Part shown: piece after piece, positions 54,524-62,563 of the stretch | Position numbering within the stretch: position 1 is the stretch's first letter | How the letters are laid out: each line of letters starts with the position of its first letter | Assembly (NCBI GenBank): GCA_963758365.1 | Contig: CAVWVB010000001.1 | Span: 868,001-932,000, forward strand | Origin: Dokdonella_A sp963758365 | GTDB lineage: Bacteria > Pseudomonadota > Gammaproteobacteria > Xanthomonadales > Rhodanobacteraceae | DNA: 64,000 nt | Direction of reading: 5' to 3' | Made by a program: the position numbers and the translations under genes | The notes under the pieces: model-generated | The model's input: only the letters and a program-made list of their open reading frames with translations | Database searches by the model: none | Told to the model about the DNA's origin: nothing

Positions 54524-55951
54524 GTGGACGTACGCCGAACCGCACCGGACTTTCCGGCCGATCTCGAGTGGGTCAACACCGGGAACCCGCCGCGCATCGC
54601 CGAACTGCGCGGCCGCGTGATCGTGCTCTGGTTCTGGACCTACGATTCGGTCAATTGCTGGAACCTGGTTCCCGACCTGCGTCTGCTCGCCGAGCGCTAC
54701 CACGACGGCGTGACCGTGATCGGCGTGCACTGTCCGAAATATCCGCGCCAACGCGCGGGCGAGTCCGTGCTCGCTGCGGTCAACCGTCTCGGCCTGCGTC
54801 ATGCGGTCGCCCACGACTGCGGGTTCCGGCTCTGGCGGGACTACGCGATCGAGGCGTGGCCGAGCGTGGCCGTGGTCGATGCCGAAGGGCGTCTGGCCGC
54901 GGTGTTCGCGGGCGAGGGGCGTCGCGACGAGATCGATGCATGCATTGCCGCGCTGCTCGACGAGGCGGCCCTGCACGATCTGCGCGTGTTCGAGTCGACG
55001 CCGCCCGCGCTGCGCCCGGAACCGCGGCTCGCGCTCGCGTTTCCCGGCAAGGTGCTCGCGGACGAGAAATTCCTGTACGTCGCCGACAGCGGCCACCACC
55101 GCGTGCTCGAATGCCGCCACGATGGCCGCGTGATGCGCGTGTTCGGCAGCGGCAATGCGGGATACGGCGATGGTGCCTCCGCGATGGCCTGCTTCGAGGA
55201 TCCGCAAGGCCTCGCGCGACACGGCAACGCGTTGTATGTGGCCGATCGCGGCAGCCATGCGGTGCGCCGCATCGATCTCGAAAGCGGCATGGTCAGTACC
55301 GTGCTCGGCACCGGCCGCCCCGGGCGATCGCGGCCGGATGGCGTCGACGCACTGACCTGCGCGCTGAATTCGCCGCTCGATCTCGCGGTGATCGGAGACG
55401 ATGTGTATGTCGCGGTCGCCGGGCAGAACCAGATCTGGCGCCTCGACCTCGCGACCGGCCTGGTGTCGATGCTGGTCGGCAACGGCGACCTCGGCCTCGC
55501 CGATGGCACCGGCGACGCGGCGAAGCTGGCCCAGCCGTGCGGACTCGCGGTGGCGGGTCGCGATCTCGTCGTCGCCGACTCGGAGGCCTCGGCGGTGCGC
55601 ATCGTGCATGTCGATGACGGTCGCATCGAAACCCTGCTCGGCCTGGGTCTCTACGAATTCGGTGACGCCACCGGCAACCGCGAACAGGCGCGCCTGCAGC
55701 ATCCGCTCGCGGTCGCGGCCGACAAGCGCGGCACGATCTACATCGCCGACAGCTACAACGACTCGATCAAGCTGCTGCGGCGCAAGACCGGTGAGGTACG
55801 CCGGATGCGCATGCAATATCGCCTGCAGGAGGTGCAGGGCCTGTGCCTGGCCGGCAACCTGCTGTGGATCGCGAACACCAACCTGCACGAGATCGCGTGC
55901 GTCAATCTGACCAGCGGCGACGTGCGGCGGATTCCGGTCGGCGAGGACTGA
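54524..55951 (+). CDS. Thioredoxin-like/NHL-repeat protein (NHLRC2-like)
   Basis: A 475-residue protein starting at GTG 54524. Residues 1-150 are a thioredoxin-like domain (VIVLWFWTYDSVNCWNLVPDLRLLAERY; VTVIGVHCPKYP; cis-Pro region EAWPSVAVVDAEG). Residues 170-475 are an NHL beta-propeller with repeated VADSGHHRVLE, PQGLARHGNALYVADRGSHAVRRIDL and IYIADSYNDSIKLL cores. NHLRC2 relatives, as I recall them, carry CCxNC in the redox loop; here it is DSVNC, leaving only Cys45. It has no signal peptide. The gene overlaps functionally with the phosphatase operon, two bases downstream. Confidence 0.85.
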   Translation: MDVRRTAPDFPADLEWVNTGNPPRIAELRGRVIVLWFWTYDSVNCWNLVPDLRLLAERYHDGVTVIGVHCPKYPRQRAGESVLAAVNRLGLRHAVAHDCGFRLWRDYAIEAWPSVAVVDAEGRLAAVFAGEGRRDEIDACIAALLDEAALHDLRVFESTPPALRPEPRLALAFPGKVLADEKFLYVADSGHHRVLECRHDGRVMRVFGSGNAGYGDGASAMACFEDPQGLARHGNALYVADRGSHAVRRIDLESGMVSTVLGTGRPGRSRPDGVDALTCALNSPLDLAVIGDDVYVAVAGQNQIWRLDLATGLVSMLVGNGDLGLADGTGDAAKLAQPCGLAVAGRDLVVADSEASAVRIVHVDDGRIETLLGLGLYEFGDATGNREQARLQHPLAVAADKRGTIYIADSYNDSIKLLRRKTGEVRRMRMQYRLQEVQGLCLAGNLLWIANTNLHEIACVNLTSGDVRRIPVGED

Positions 55952-56011
55952 CGCGCAGTGGCCGGCGCGCCTGGTTTTCATCCGTTCCTGCCACTGCCGT
56001 ACGATCCACCC

Positions 56012-57964
56012 ATGCCCGCATCCCCCGCCAGCGCGCGCTTCGACGGCAAGGCGTTCGTCCGCACACTCACCGGCGCGCCGGGCGTTTACCGCATGTTCGA
56101 TCGCGCCGACGAGCTGCTCTACGTGGGCAAGGCCGGCAACCTCAAGAAGCGCGTCGGCAGTTACTTCCTCAAGCCGAAGATGGATCCGCGCATCGCCGCG
56201 ATGGTCGGCCAGATCGCGCGCATGGAAACCACGGTCACGCGCACCGAAGCCGAGGCGTTGCTGCTCGAGGCGCAACTGATCAAGTCGCTCAAGCCGCGCT
56301 ACAACATCGTGCTGCGCGACGACAAGAGCTATCCGTACATCCATCTGACCGGCGCGCCCGCGGCGCCTGCACGCGCCACGCGCAAGTCCGCGGTGGGCGA
56401 CGAATCCGCGCCCGCGGATCCGGGCGGGCGGCGGATGCGGCACCGCGAAACAGCGCAGGACAGTCCGGTTTCGCCCGCACAGGCGTTCCCGCGCCTGGCC
56501 TTTCACCGTGGCGCGCGTGTCGCCGGCGGACGCTATTTCGGCCCGTTCCCGAGCGCGGGTGCGGTGCGCGAGAGCCTGGACCTGATCCAGAAGCTGTTCA
56601 AGATCCGCAATTGCGAGGACAGCTATTTCAGGAATCGTTCGCGGCCCTGCCTGCAATACCAGATCAATCGTTGCACGGCGCCCTGCGTGGGACTGGTTTC
56701 GGCGCAAGAGTATGCGGACAACGTGCGCCATGCCGAGATGTTCCTCGATGGCCGCGGCGGCGCGGTCATGGACGAGCTGGTTGCGACCATGGAACGTGCG
56801 AGCGCGCACCTCGCATTCGAGCGCGCCGCGCAGATCCGCGACCAGATCGCCGCGGTCAAGCGCGTGCAGGCGAATCACTACGTGCAAGGTGCGAGCGCGG
56901 ACATGGACGTGATCGCGTGCGCGATCCGCGGCGGCGTCGCGTGCGTAAGCGTGCTGTTCTTCCGCAACGGGATCAGCCTCGGCTCGCGCGACTTCTTTCC
57001 GCGTCTGCCGGTCGCCGCGGACGAGGCCGCGATCGTCGCCTCGTTCATCGCCCAGTACTACCTGGAGCGGCCGGTGCCGGCCGAACTCGTGATCAGCCAC
57101 GCGCCCGAGGATGCGGTGCCGCTGGCCGAGGCGCTCGCCGGGCGCAGCGGCCACGGCGTCGCGATCAAGGTTGCGGTGCGCGCCGACCGAGCGCGCTTCC
57201 GCGACCTTGCGATGCGCAACGCCGAAGCGGCGCTGGCCTCGCGGCTGGCAAGCCGGCAGACCCTGCTTGCGCGATTCGAGGCAGTGCGCGATCTGCTCGG
57301 TCTCGACGAGACTCCGCAGCGCATCGAATGCTTCGACATCAGCCACACGCTCGGCGAGGCGACCGTCGCCTCGTGCGTGGTGTTCGGTCCCGAAGGGCCC
57401 GAGAAGTCGCAGTACCGCCGCTTCAACATCGCGGGCATCACCGGCGGCGACGACTATGCGGCGATGCGCCAGGCGCTCGAGAGGCGCTACCGGCGCGTCC
57501 AGGCCGGCGAGGGCCGGCTGCCCGACCTGCTGCTGATCGACGGCGGCAAGGGTCAGGTGCAGCAGGCGATCGACGTGCTCAACGAGATCGGCATCGAAGG
57601 CGTGCCGATCGTCGGCGTCGCCAAGGGCGAAGCGCGCCGCGCGGGCGACGAGACCTTGATCCTGGGCCGTTCCGGCCGCACCCTGTGGCCGGGTCCGGAA
57701 TCGCCCGCGTCGCACCTGATCCAGGCGGTGCGCGACGAAGCGCACCGCTTCGCGATCACCGGCCACCGCGGACGTCGCGAGAAGGTGCGTGAAACGAGTA
57801 CGCTGGAGGAGATCGCAGGGGTGGGCGCGCGGCGGCGTGCGGCGCTGCTCAGACACTTCGGCGGACTCGGCGGACTCTCCAGGGCCGGTGTCGAGGAACT
57901 CATGCAAGTGAAGGGCATCAGTCGCGAGCTGGCCGGGCGCATCTATGCGACCTTCCACGGATGA
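56012..57964 (+). CDS. uvrC: Excinuclease ABC subunit C with an internal insertion
   Basis: A 650-residue UvrC. The GIY-YIG nuclease (GAPGVYRMF, LLYVGKAGNLKKRVGSYF) makes the 3' incision; the cysteine-rich part (RPCLQYQINRCTAPC) and UVR motif follow; the RNase H-like nuclease for the 5' incision shows ECFDISHTLGEATVAS, LLLIDGGKGQV and EAHRFAI; helix-hairpin-helix motifs close the protein. Between YPYIHLTG and PRLAFHRGA lies an extra Ala/Pro/Arg-rich segment at residues 114-159 that E. coli UvrC lacks. ATG 56012 is the likely start. Confidence 0.96.
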   Translation: MPASPASARFDGKAFVRTLTGAPGVYRMFDRADELLYVGKAGNLKKRVGSYFLKPKMDPRIAAMVGQIARMETTVTRTEAEALLLEAQLIKSLKPRYNIVLRDDKSYPYIHLTGAPAAPARATRKSAVGDESAPADPGGRRMRHRETAQDSPVSPAQAFPRLAFHRGARVAGGRYFGPFPSAGAVRESLDLIQKLFKIRNCEDSYFRNRSRPCLQYQINRCTAPCVGLVSAQEYADNVRHAEMFLDGRGGAVMDELVATMERASAHLAFERAAQIRDQIAAVKRVQANHYVQGASADMDVIACAIRGGVACVSVLFFRNGISLGSRDFFPRLPVAADEAAIVASFIAQYYLERPVPAELVISHAPEDAVPLAEALAGRSGHGVAIKVAVRADRARFRDLAMRNAEAALASRLASRQTLLARFEAVRDLLGLDETPQRIECFDISHTLGEATVASCVVFGPEGPEKSQYRRFNIAGITGGDDYAAMRQALERRYRRVQAGEGRLPDLLLIDGGKGQVQQAIDVLNEIGIEGVPIVGVAKGEARRAGDETLILGRSGRTLWPGPESPASHLIQAVRDEAHRFAITGHRGRREKVRETSTLEEIAGVGARRRAALLRHFGGLGGLSRAGVEELMQVKGISRELAGRIYATFHG

Positions 57965-58110
57965 GCGGGTTCTCGCGAACGCGCTGTTGATGCGCTGCAG
58001 GAGGCAGCGTGCGCAAATCAGACAGCAACGCCGATTCGCCCAGCGGGCCGCCGGATGCGGCGCGTCAACGCTCCACGACGGACTTTTCCGCATTTCGCCA
58101 AGGGAACCCG

Positions 58111-58671
58111 ATGCAGATCACGATTCCGACCGCGCTCACCCTGTTCCGGATCGCCCTGCTTCCGATCATCGTGTTCGCGTTCTATGCGCCGTTCCGTGGC
58201 GCGAACATTGCCGCGGCCGCCATCTTCATTGCCGCGGCGTTGACGGACTGGCTCGACGGCTGGGTCGCGCGGCGCTGGAACATGAGTTCCGCGTTCGGTG
58301 CGTTCCTCGATCCGGTAGCCGACAAGCTGATGATCGCGACGACGCTGTTTCTGCTCGTGCAGAACAACCCGACGCCGTTGATGGCGGTGACCAGCGCGGT
58401 CATCGTCGGTCGCGAGATCAGCATCTCGGCATTGCGCGAATGGATGGCGGAGATCGGCGAACGTGCGACGGTGCGCGTCGCCGCGATCGGCAAGATCAAG
58501 ACCGTGATGCAGATCGTCGCGATCGTCGTCCTGCTGTACCGGCACGATTTCGAGGAGCTGCGCCTGTTCCACGTCGGCGAAGGTCTGCTCGTCATCGCGG
58601 CAGGTCTGACGATCTGGTCCGGCCTGCTGTATGTGCGCGCCGCGCTGCCGATCCTGCGCCAGCAGCGCTGA
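58111..58671 (+). CDS. pgsA: CDP-diacylglycerol-glycerol-3-phosphate 3-phosphatidyltransferase
   Basis: A 186-residue inner-membrane enzyme making phosphatidylglycerol phosphate. The CDP-alcohol phosphotransferase motif DG(x)2AR(x)8G(x)3D(x)3D is seen in DWLDGWVARRWNMSSAFGAFLDPVADKL. Several hydrophobic helices flank it. ATG 58111 (MQITIPTALTLFRI) is chosen because AGGGA lies before it and the family begins so; the frame extends to 58009 without conservation. uvrC lies upstream and tRNA genes downstream, as in many gammaproteobacteria. Confidence 0.96.
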   Translation: MQITIPTALTLFRIALLPIIVFAFYAPFRGANIAAAAIFIAAALTDWLDGWVARRWNMSSAFGAFLDPVADKLMIATTLFLLVQNNPTPLMAVTSAVIVGREISISALREWMAEIGERATVRVAAIGKIKTVMQIVAIVVLLYRHDFEELRLFHVGEGLLVIAAGLTIWSGLLYVRAALPILRQQR

Positions 58672-58746
58672 GCCGAAGCGCGCGGTAACGCGCGGCCGCG
58701 CGCCGTTTTGCGCGATCACGGGTGTGCGCAGGGGCTCCTGCGGGGA

Positions 58747-58774
58747 TTGACACCCGCACCCCAAGCCGTAATAT
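58747..58774 (+). promoter_or_regulatory. Strong sigma-70 promoter of the tRNA genes
   Basis: Perfect -35 TTGACA at 58747-58752, 16-base spacer, -10 TAATAT at 58769-58774, then a GC-rich discriminator (GCGCGTCCC). The mature tRNA-Gly begins 12 bases after the -10 box. A GC-rich discriminator is typical of stringently controlled stable-RNA promoters. Confidence 0.87.
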
Positions 58775-58785
58775 GCGCGTCCCAC

Positions 58786-58861
<76 letters not shown>

Positions 58862-58983
58862 GAACAGCAGACGAAGCCTCGGCCCGCCGGGGTTTTGTTT
58901 TTTCTGCGCGAGCGTGGATACTCTCGCCGGCAAGGCGATCCGCGGATGCGCCCTGGACAAGGCGCCGCACAGCAAACGTCACC

Positions 58984-59057
58984 GGCCTGGTGGCAGAGTG
59001 GTCATGCAGCGGCCTGCAAAGCCGCGTACGCCGGTTCGATTCCGACCCAGGCCTCCA
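58984..59057 (+). tRNA. cysT: tRNA-Cys (GCA)
   Basis: A 74-base tRNA with acceptor stem GGCCTGG/CCAGGCC, anticodon stem GCGGC/GCCGC and loop CTGCAAA giving anticodon GCA, T loop TTCGATT and encoded CCA. The T stem GCCGG/CCGAC has one C-A mismatch. It follows tRNA-Gly after 122 bases and is followed by an intrinsic terminator. Confidence 0.95.
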
Positions 59058-59077
59058 ATTTGGATCAGTAGCTTACG

Positions 59078-59100
59078 GCGCCTCCGGGCGCTTTTTTTTT
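59078..59100 (+). terminator. Intrinsic terminator after tRNA-Cys
   Basis: GCGCC (59078-59082), loop TCCG, GGCGC (59087-59091), then nine T residues to 59100. It ends the tRNA transcript 20 bases after tRNA-Cys and separates it from the oxidoreductase gene. Confidence 0.9.
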
Positions 59101-59401
59101 GCGCGGAACCCGGCGATTTACGACACCAGCGAGCGGCGCGCGTATTTGCTGCGCGTGTCGAGGCGGTGCCGGATCGCACGATTGCTCCCGATGAGTCTGG
59201 GCGTGGACGCTCGTCGCGTCGCTCGTCCCGCGCTCGCGCGTCGGGTCTGCGGATGCATGCGGCAATCTTCGCGCAAACCGGGCTGCCGGTGCCGGGGGTT
59301 CCAGCGAACCTTGCCCGCAGCTGTCTTGCACCGGCGCGCTTCAGCGGCGATTAGGGCACGAAGTTGGAGCTTTGGCATCCGTGTCGGTCGAGGGCAGCAC
59401 G
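59101..59401. other. Gap between the tRNA terminator and the SDR gene
   Basis: A 301-base stretch with no credible gene. TTGCAC at 59326-59331 and GATTAG at 59349-59354 with a 17-base spacer could be a weak promoter for the SDR gene. At 59363-59380 it carries a sequence (GTTGGAGCTTTGGCATCC) that recurs imperfectly at 62023. Confidence 0.4.
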
Positions 59402-60397
59402 ATGAAGACGAACGCAAGGCGTGCCGCGTCGGGAAAGACTGTCAAGGCGCAACGCCGGATCCAGGATGCAGTCGACAAGCGCGATGGAGGCTCGAAAACG
59501 GCAGCCGCGAGGAAGCAGACCAAACCCCCGAGAACTGCGTCGCGTGCGCAACCCGCGTTGCCGTTCGCCGAACAGCATCAGCGCAAGCCCGGGCTCGAAT
59601 CGCAACTGCGGCCCGCTCCGCGATTCATGGCCCCTGCGTATCGCGGCAGCGGCAAGTTGTCCGGCAAGGTCGCATTGATCACCGGCGGCGATTCCGGCAT
59701 CGGGCGTGCGGTTGCCGTGCTGTTTGCGAGGGAGGGCGCGGACGTGGCTATCGTGTATCTCAGCGAACACGCCGACGCCAGGGAGACCGCCGAGCGCGTG
59801 AGGCACGAAGGACAGACCTGCCTGTCGATAGCGGGAGACGTGCGCGATTTTTCGTTTTGCGAGGCTGCGGTCAAGCGCACGATCGACGAATTCGGCGAAC
59901 TGCACATTCTCGTCAACAACGCGGCATTCCAGGAGCATGCGTCGTCGATCGAGGATCTGTCCGTCGAGCACTTCGACATGACCGTGAGGACCAACCTGTA
60001 CGGTTATTTCCATATGGCCAAGGCGGCGCTCCCGCATCTCGACTCGGGAGCGGCCATCATCAACACGGGATCGGAGACCGGCCTCTTCGGCAGCAAGGAA
60101 CTGCTGGACTATTCGGCGACGAAAGGAGCGATCCACGCGTTCACGAAGGCGCTCGCCGCGCAGGTCATCGAGCGTGGCATCCGGGTCAATGCGGTCGCGC
60201 CGGGTCCGGTGTGGACTCCGCTCAATCCCGCCGATCGGCCGGCCAAGGATGTAGCCACTTTTGGAAGCAGCACCGACCTCGAGCGCCCGGCGCAACCCGA
60301 AGAGATTTCTCCGGCGTATGTATTCCTCGCCGCACCCGCTTGCTCAAGCTATATCACCGGCATCGTATTGCCCGTCATGGGCAACGTTCCCGGTTGA
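59402..60397 (+). CDS. SDR family oxidoreductase (YghA/YhdF-like)
   Basis: A 331-residue short-chain dehydrogenase with a long basic N-terminal extension of about 95 residues rich in Lys, Arg and Ala. The Rossmann loop is ALITGGDSGIGRAVAVLFAREGADV, the NNAA segment is ILVNNAA, the catalytic Ser is in INTGSETGL and the Tyr/Lys pair in DYSATKGA. This subgroup is often linked to general stress or desiccation regulons. ATG 59402 is favoured because GAGGG lies six bases upstream. The cofactor is likely NAD(P); the substrate is unknown. Confidence 0.92.
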   Translation: MKTNARRAASGKTVKAQRRIQDAVDKRDGGSKTAAARKQTKPPRTASRAQPALPFAEQHQRKPGLESQLRPAPRFMAPAYRGSGKLSGKVALITGGDSGIGRAVAVLFAREGADVAIVYLSEHADARETAERVRHEGQTCLSIAGDVRDFSFCEAAVKRTIDEFGELHILVNNAAFQEHASSIEDLSVEHFDMTVRTNLYGYFHMAKAALPHLDSGAAIINTGSETGLFGSKELLDYSATKGAIHAFTKALAAQVIERGIRVNAVAPGPVWTPLNPADRPAKDVATFGSSTDLERPAQPEEISPAYVFLAAPACSSYITGIVLPVMGNVPG

Positions 60398-60450
60398 ACG
60401 CCACGCGACCGATGTGGCGTGCCACGAACCATGACCCGGAGGATCCTTAA

Positions 60451-60639
60451 ATGCCACGCGGAGACAAATCGAGCTACACGGACAAGCAGAAGCGCAAGGC
60501 CGAGCACATCGAGAAGGGCTACGAACGCAAGGGCGTGTCGAAGAAGACGGCGGAGAAGCGAGCCTGGGCCACCGTGAACAAGCAGGACGGGGGCGCAAAG
60601 AAGAAGTCGTCGCGCAAATCCTCGGCGAAGAAATCCTGA
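60451..60639 (+). CDS. Small basic KGG-like protein (often labelled plasmid stabilization protein)
   Basis: A 62-residue, highly basic protein: MPRGDKSSYTDKQKRKAEHIEKGYERKGVSKKTAEKRAWATVNKQ, then a Lys/Ser tail. The region is predicted helical and the tail resembles a nucleic-acid-binding tail. Databases often call such proteins plasmid stabilization proteins, without evidence. GGAGG lies about ten bases before the ATG. It sits 53 bases after the SDR gene and upstream of topoisomerase IB, which may form one stress-related operon. Confidence 0.82.
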   Translation: MPRGDKSSYTDKQKRKAEHIEKGYERKGVSKKTAEKRAWATVNKQDGGAKKKSSRKSSAKKS

Positions 60640-60862
60640 CCGAATCGTGACCGTTGTTTCGTCGGGCGTGGCGTCGACGGTCTGTCCCTTGTTTACGCTG
60701 CGGCATGCGGGATTCGCCGTATCTGTGGGCGGAGGTGCGGAGAGGATCATGGGCAGATGCTTCCATTCGCGGTTGCCGGATGTTCCTGCGGGTCTGCTTC
60801 TGCCGATCCGCATCTCCATGCACCTGTTCCGATCGCGGTCCTGAGTTCGTCGGCGCGCCGCC

Positions 60863-61921
60863 ATGCCGCGCAATCGCAGGAAGGCATACGCCCGGGCCGG
60901 CAACGGCAGCGCAACATTGGTCCATGTCACCGACGCGGCTCCGGGCTTGCAGCGTCGGCGTCGCGGAAGAGGCTTCGCCTATTTCGATGCGGACAACCGG
61001 CCGATCCGTGACACCGCGACCCTCGAAAGGATCCGGCGCCTGGCGATTCCTCCCGCCTATACGCACGTGTGGATATGCGCCAACCCACGGGGTCATTTGC
61101 AGGCCACCGGGCGCGACGCGCGCGGCAGAAAGCAATATCGCTATCACACGATGTGGCGAAAGACTCGCGACGCCGACAAGTTCGGCAAGTTGATCGCATT
61201 CGGAAAGGGCCTGCCCCGATTGCGCCGCGCGGTGCGGCGCGATCTGGCCCTGCCGGGATTGCCCGAGGCCAAGGTGGTGGCCATCGTGGTCAGTCTTCTG
61301 GCGGAGACATTGATTCGTGTCGGCAACGAGGAGTATGCGCAAAGCAACGGCTCGTACGGGCTGACGACGTTGCGAAGCCGGCACCTTGCCTTTCTGCGCG
61401 CAGGGCGGGCGAGATTCCGTTTTCGCGGCAAGAGTGGTCTGCGCCAGGAAGTGATCGTCGACAATGCGCGCCTGGTGCGGCTGCTGCGACGCTGCCAGCG
61501 ATTGCCGGGGCAGCTGCTGTTCCAGTACGTGGATGACGAAGGCGCGCGACATGCGATCGATTCGGATGCGGTAAATGCCTATCTGCATCGCGCAATGGGC
61601 GAGGAGTTCACTGCAAAGGACTTTCGCACCTGGTACGGCACGTCGCTGGCGATCGCATCGCTTGCCCGAACCACCGTGCCGCAACCGGCCCGCGAAGGCC
61701 GCATGGCTGAAATCGCGGTGGCTACCGTCAAAACGGTGGCAGCGCACCTGCGCAATACGCCCGCGGTATGCCGCAATTCGTATATCCATCCCTGTGTATT
61801 CGATTCCTGGCGCTCGGGTCGATTACGGAGGTTCGTCCCATCGCGAATGGCGAACCAACCCGGAAAGCTGGAAGCCGGCACGATCAGGCTGCTGCGACAT
61901 GAATCGAGCGGCCGTCATTGA
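60863..61921 (+). CDS. DNA topoisomerase IB
   Basis: A 352-residue poxvirus-like bacterial type IB topoisomerase. The N-terminal domain shows PIRDTATLERIRRLAIPPAYTHVWI; catalytic residues include Arg152 in LIRVGNEEYA, Lys190 in FRFRGKSG, Arg255 in DFRTWYGT and the nucleophile Tyr307 in NTPAVCRNSYIHP. It relaxes positive and negative supercoils without ATP through a 3'-phosphotyrosine link. Bacterial copies are sporadic, which fits an accessory gene lying between two tRNA genes. Confidence 0.95.
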   Translation: MPRNRRKAYARAGNGSATLVHVTDAAPGLQRRRRGRGFAYFDADNRPIRDTATLERIRRLAIPPAYTHVWICANPRGHLQATGRDARGRKQYRYHTMWRKTRDADKFGKLIAFGKGLPRLRRAVRRDLALPGLPEAKVVAIVVSLLAETLIRVGNEEYAQSNGSYGLTTLRSRHLAFLRAGRARFRFRGKSGLRQEVIVDNARLVRLLRRCQRLPGQLLFQYVDDEGARHAIDSDAVNAYLHRAMGEEFTAKDFRTWYGTSLAIASLARTTVPQPAREGRMAEIAVATVKTVAAHLRNTPAVCRNSYIHPCVFDSWRSGRLRRFVPSRMANQPGKLEAGTIRLLRHESSGRH

Positions 61922-62222
61922 TGGCCGCGCAGGAAGTCGCAGCCTTGTCGCCGGCTCACCATGTACGGCGATCACGCATGGCGCCGCGTGCGCGTTCTGT
62001 GCGCACAGCGCGGCGCCCTAGACTTGGAGCTCTGGGCATCGCCGGGAAAACTGTCGTCTCGGTGCTCGGCTCGTTCGCTCCCGCCGCGTCTGCCGACAAG
62101 TGCACAGAGCGGGCCCGGGTGTCGGCCCTCGCGACGCCTGAGCGGTCCGCGAGTGCCGCGAACGGCGCACGCATGGCCGGGCCCGAGCGGACTCGCTACC
62201 ATCGCGGATCATGCATGCCGCC
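61922..62222. other. Gap between topoisomerase IB and tRNA-Leu
   Basis: A 301-base stretch without a credible gene. It holds CTTGGAGCTCTGGGCATC at 62023-62040, an imperfect repeat of the sequence at 59363. TACCAT at 62197-62202 may be a -10 box for tRNA-Leu, but no -35 box is clear. Confidence 0.45.
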
Positions 62223-62309
62223 GCCCGGGTGGCGAAACGGGTAGACGCAAGAGACTTAAAATCTCTCGGCCTTCGGGCCATGCCGGTTCGACTCCGGCCC
62301 CGGGCACCA
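62223..62309 (+). tRNA. leuZ: tRNA-Leu (TAA)
   Basis: An 87-base class II tRNA with acceptor stem GCCCGGG/CCCGGGC, D region TGGCGAAACGGGTAGACGC, anticodon stem AGAGA/TCTCT with loop CTTAAAA giving anticodon TAA, a long variable arm with CGGCCTTCGGGCCATG, T loop TTCGACT and an encoded CCA. It corresponds to leuZ, which in E. coli directly follows glyW and cysT. Confidence 0.96.
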
Positions 62310-62563
62310 TCGACGCGCAGGCATTCGGCCGACCTTCCGGTTCGGGCCGCATCCGCATCGAACGCGGCCCGTCGCGCTGCCGGATATCGTCGCGACGGAT
62401 GAGACTTCGGCCGGGAATGCTGCGCGGGTCGCGGGGCCTGTACCGACCGCGACAACCACCGGCCCGCAGCCGCTCGTCGCGAGACGCCGGAACTGCGGGC
62501 ATCTCGCGTCCATGCGCATCGACTAACATCACGTTGAAACCGCAATGAAGAGGGTCTCGGGTC

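Noticed and set aside
54413..58093. A 1226-codon open frame on the minus strand across the phosphatase, NHL and uvrC genes.
   Set aside because: It is antisense to three well-recognised genes; its translation has biased Arg/Ala/His composition and no family features. Long antisense frames are expected at this GC content.
60451..60639. Reading the small basic protein as evidence of a plasmid or partition locus.
   Set aside because: The plasmid stabilization label is a naming habit; no ParA, ParB, replication or toxin gene is near and the setting is chromosomal.
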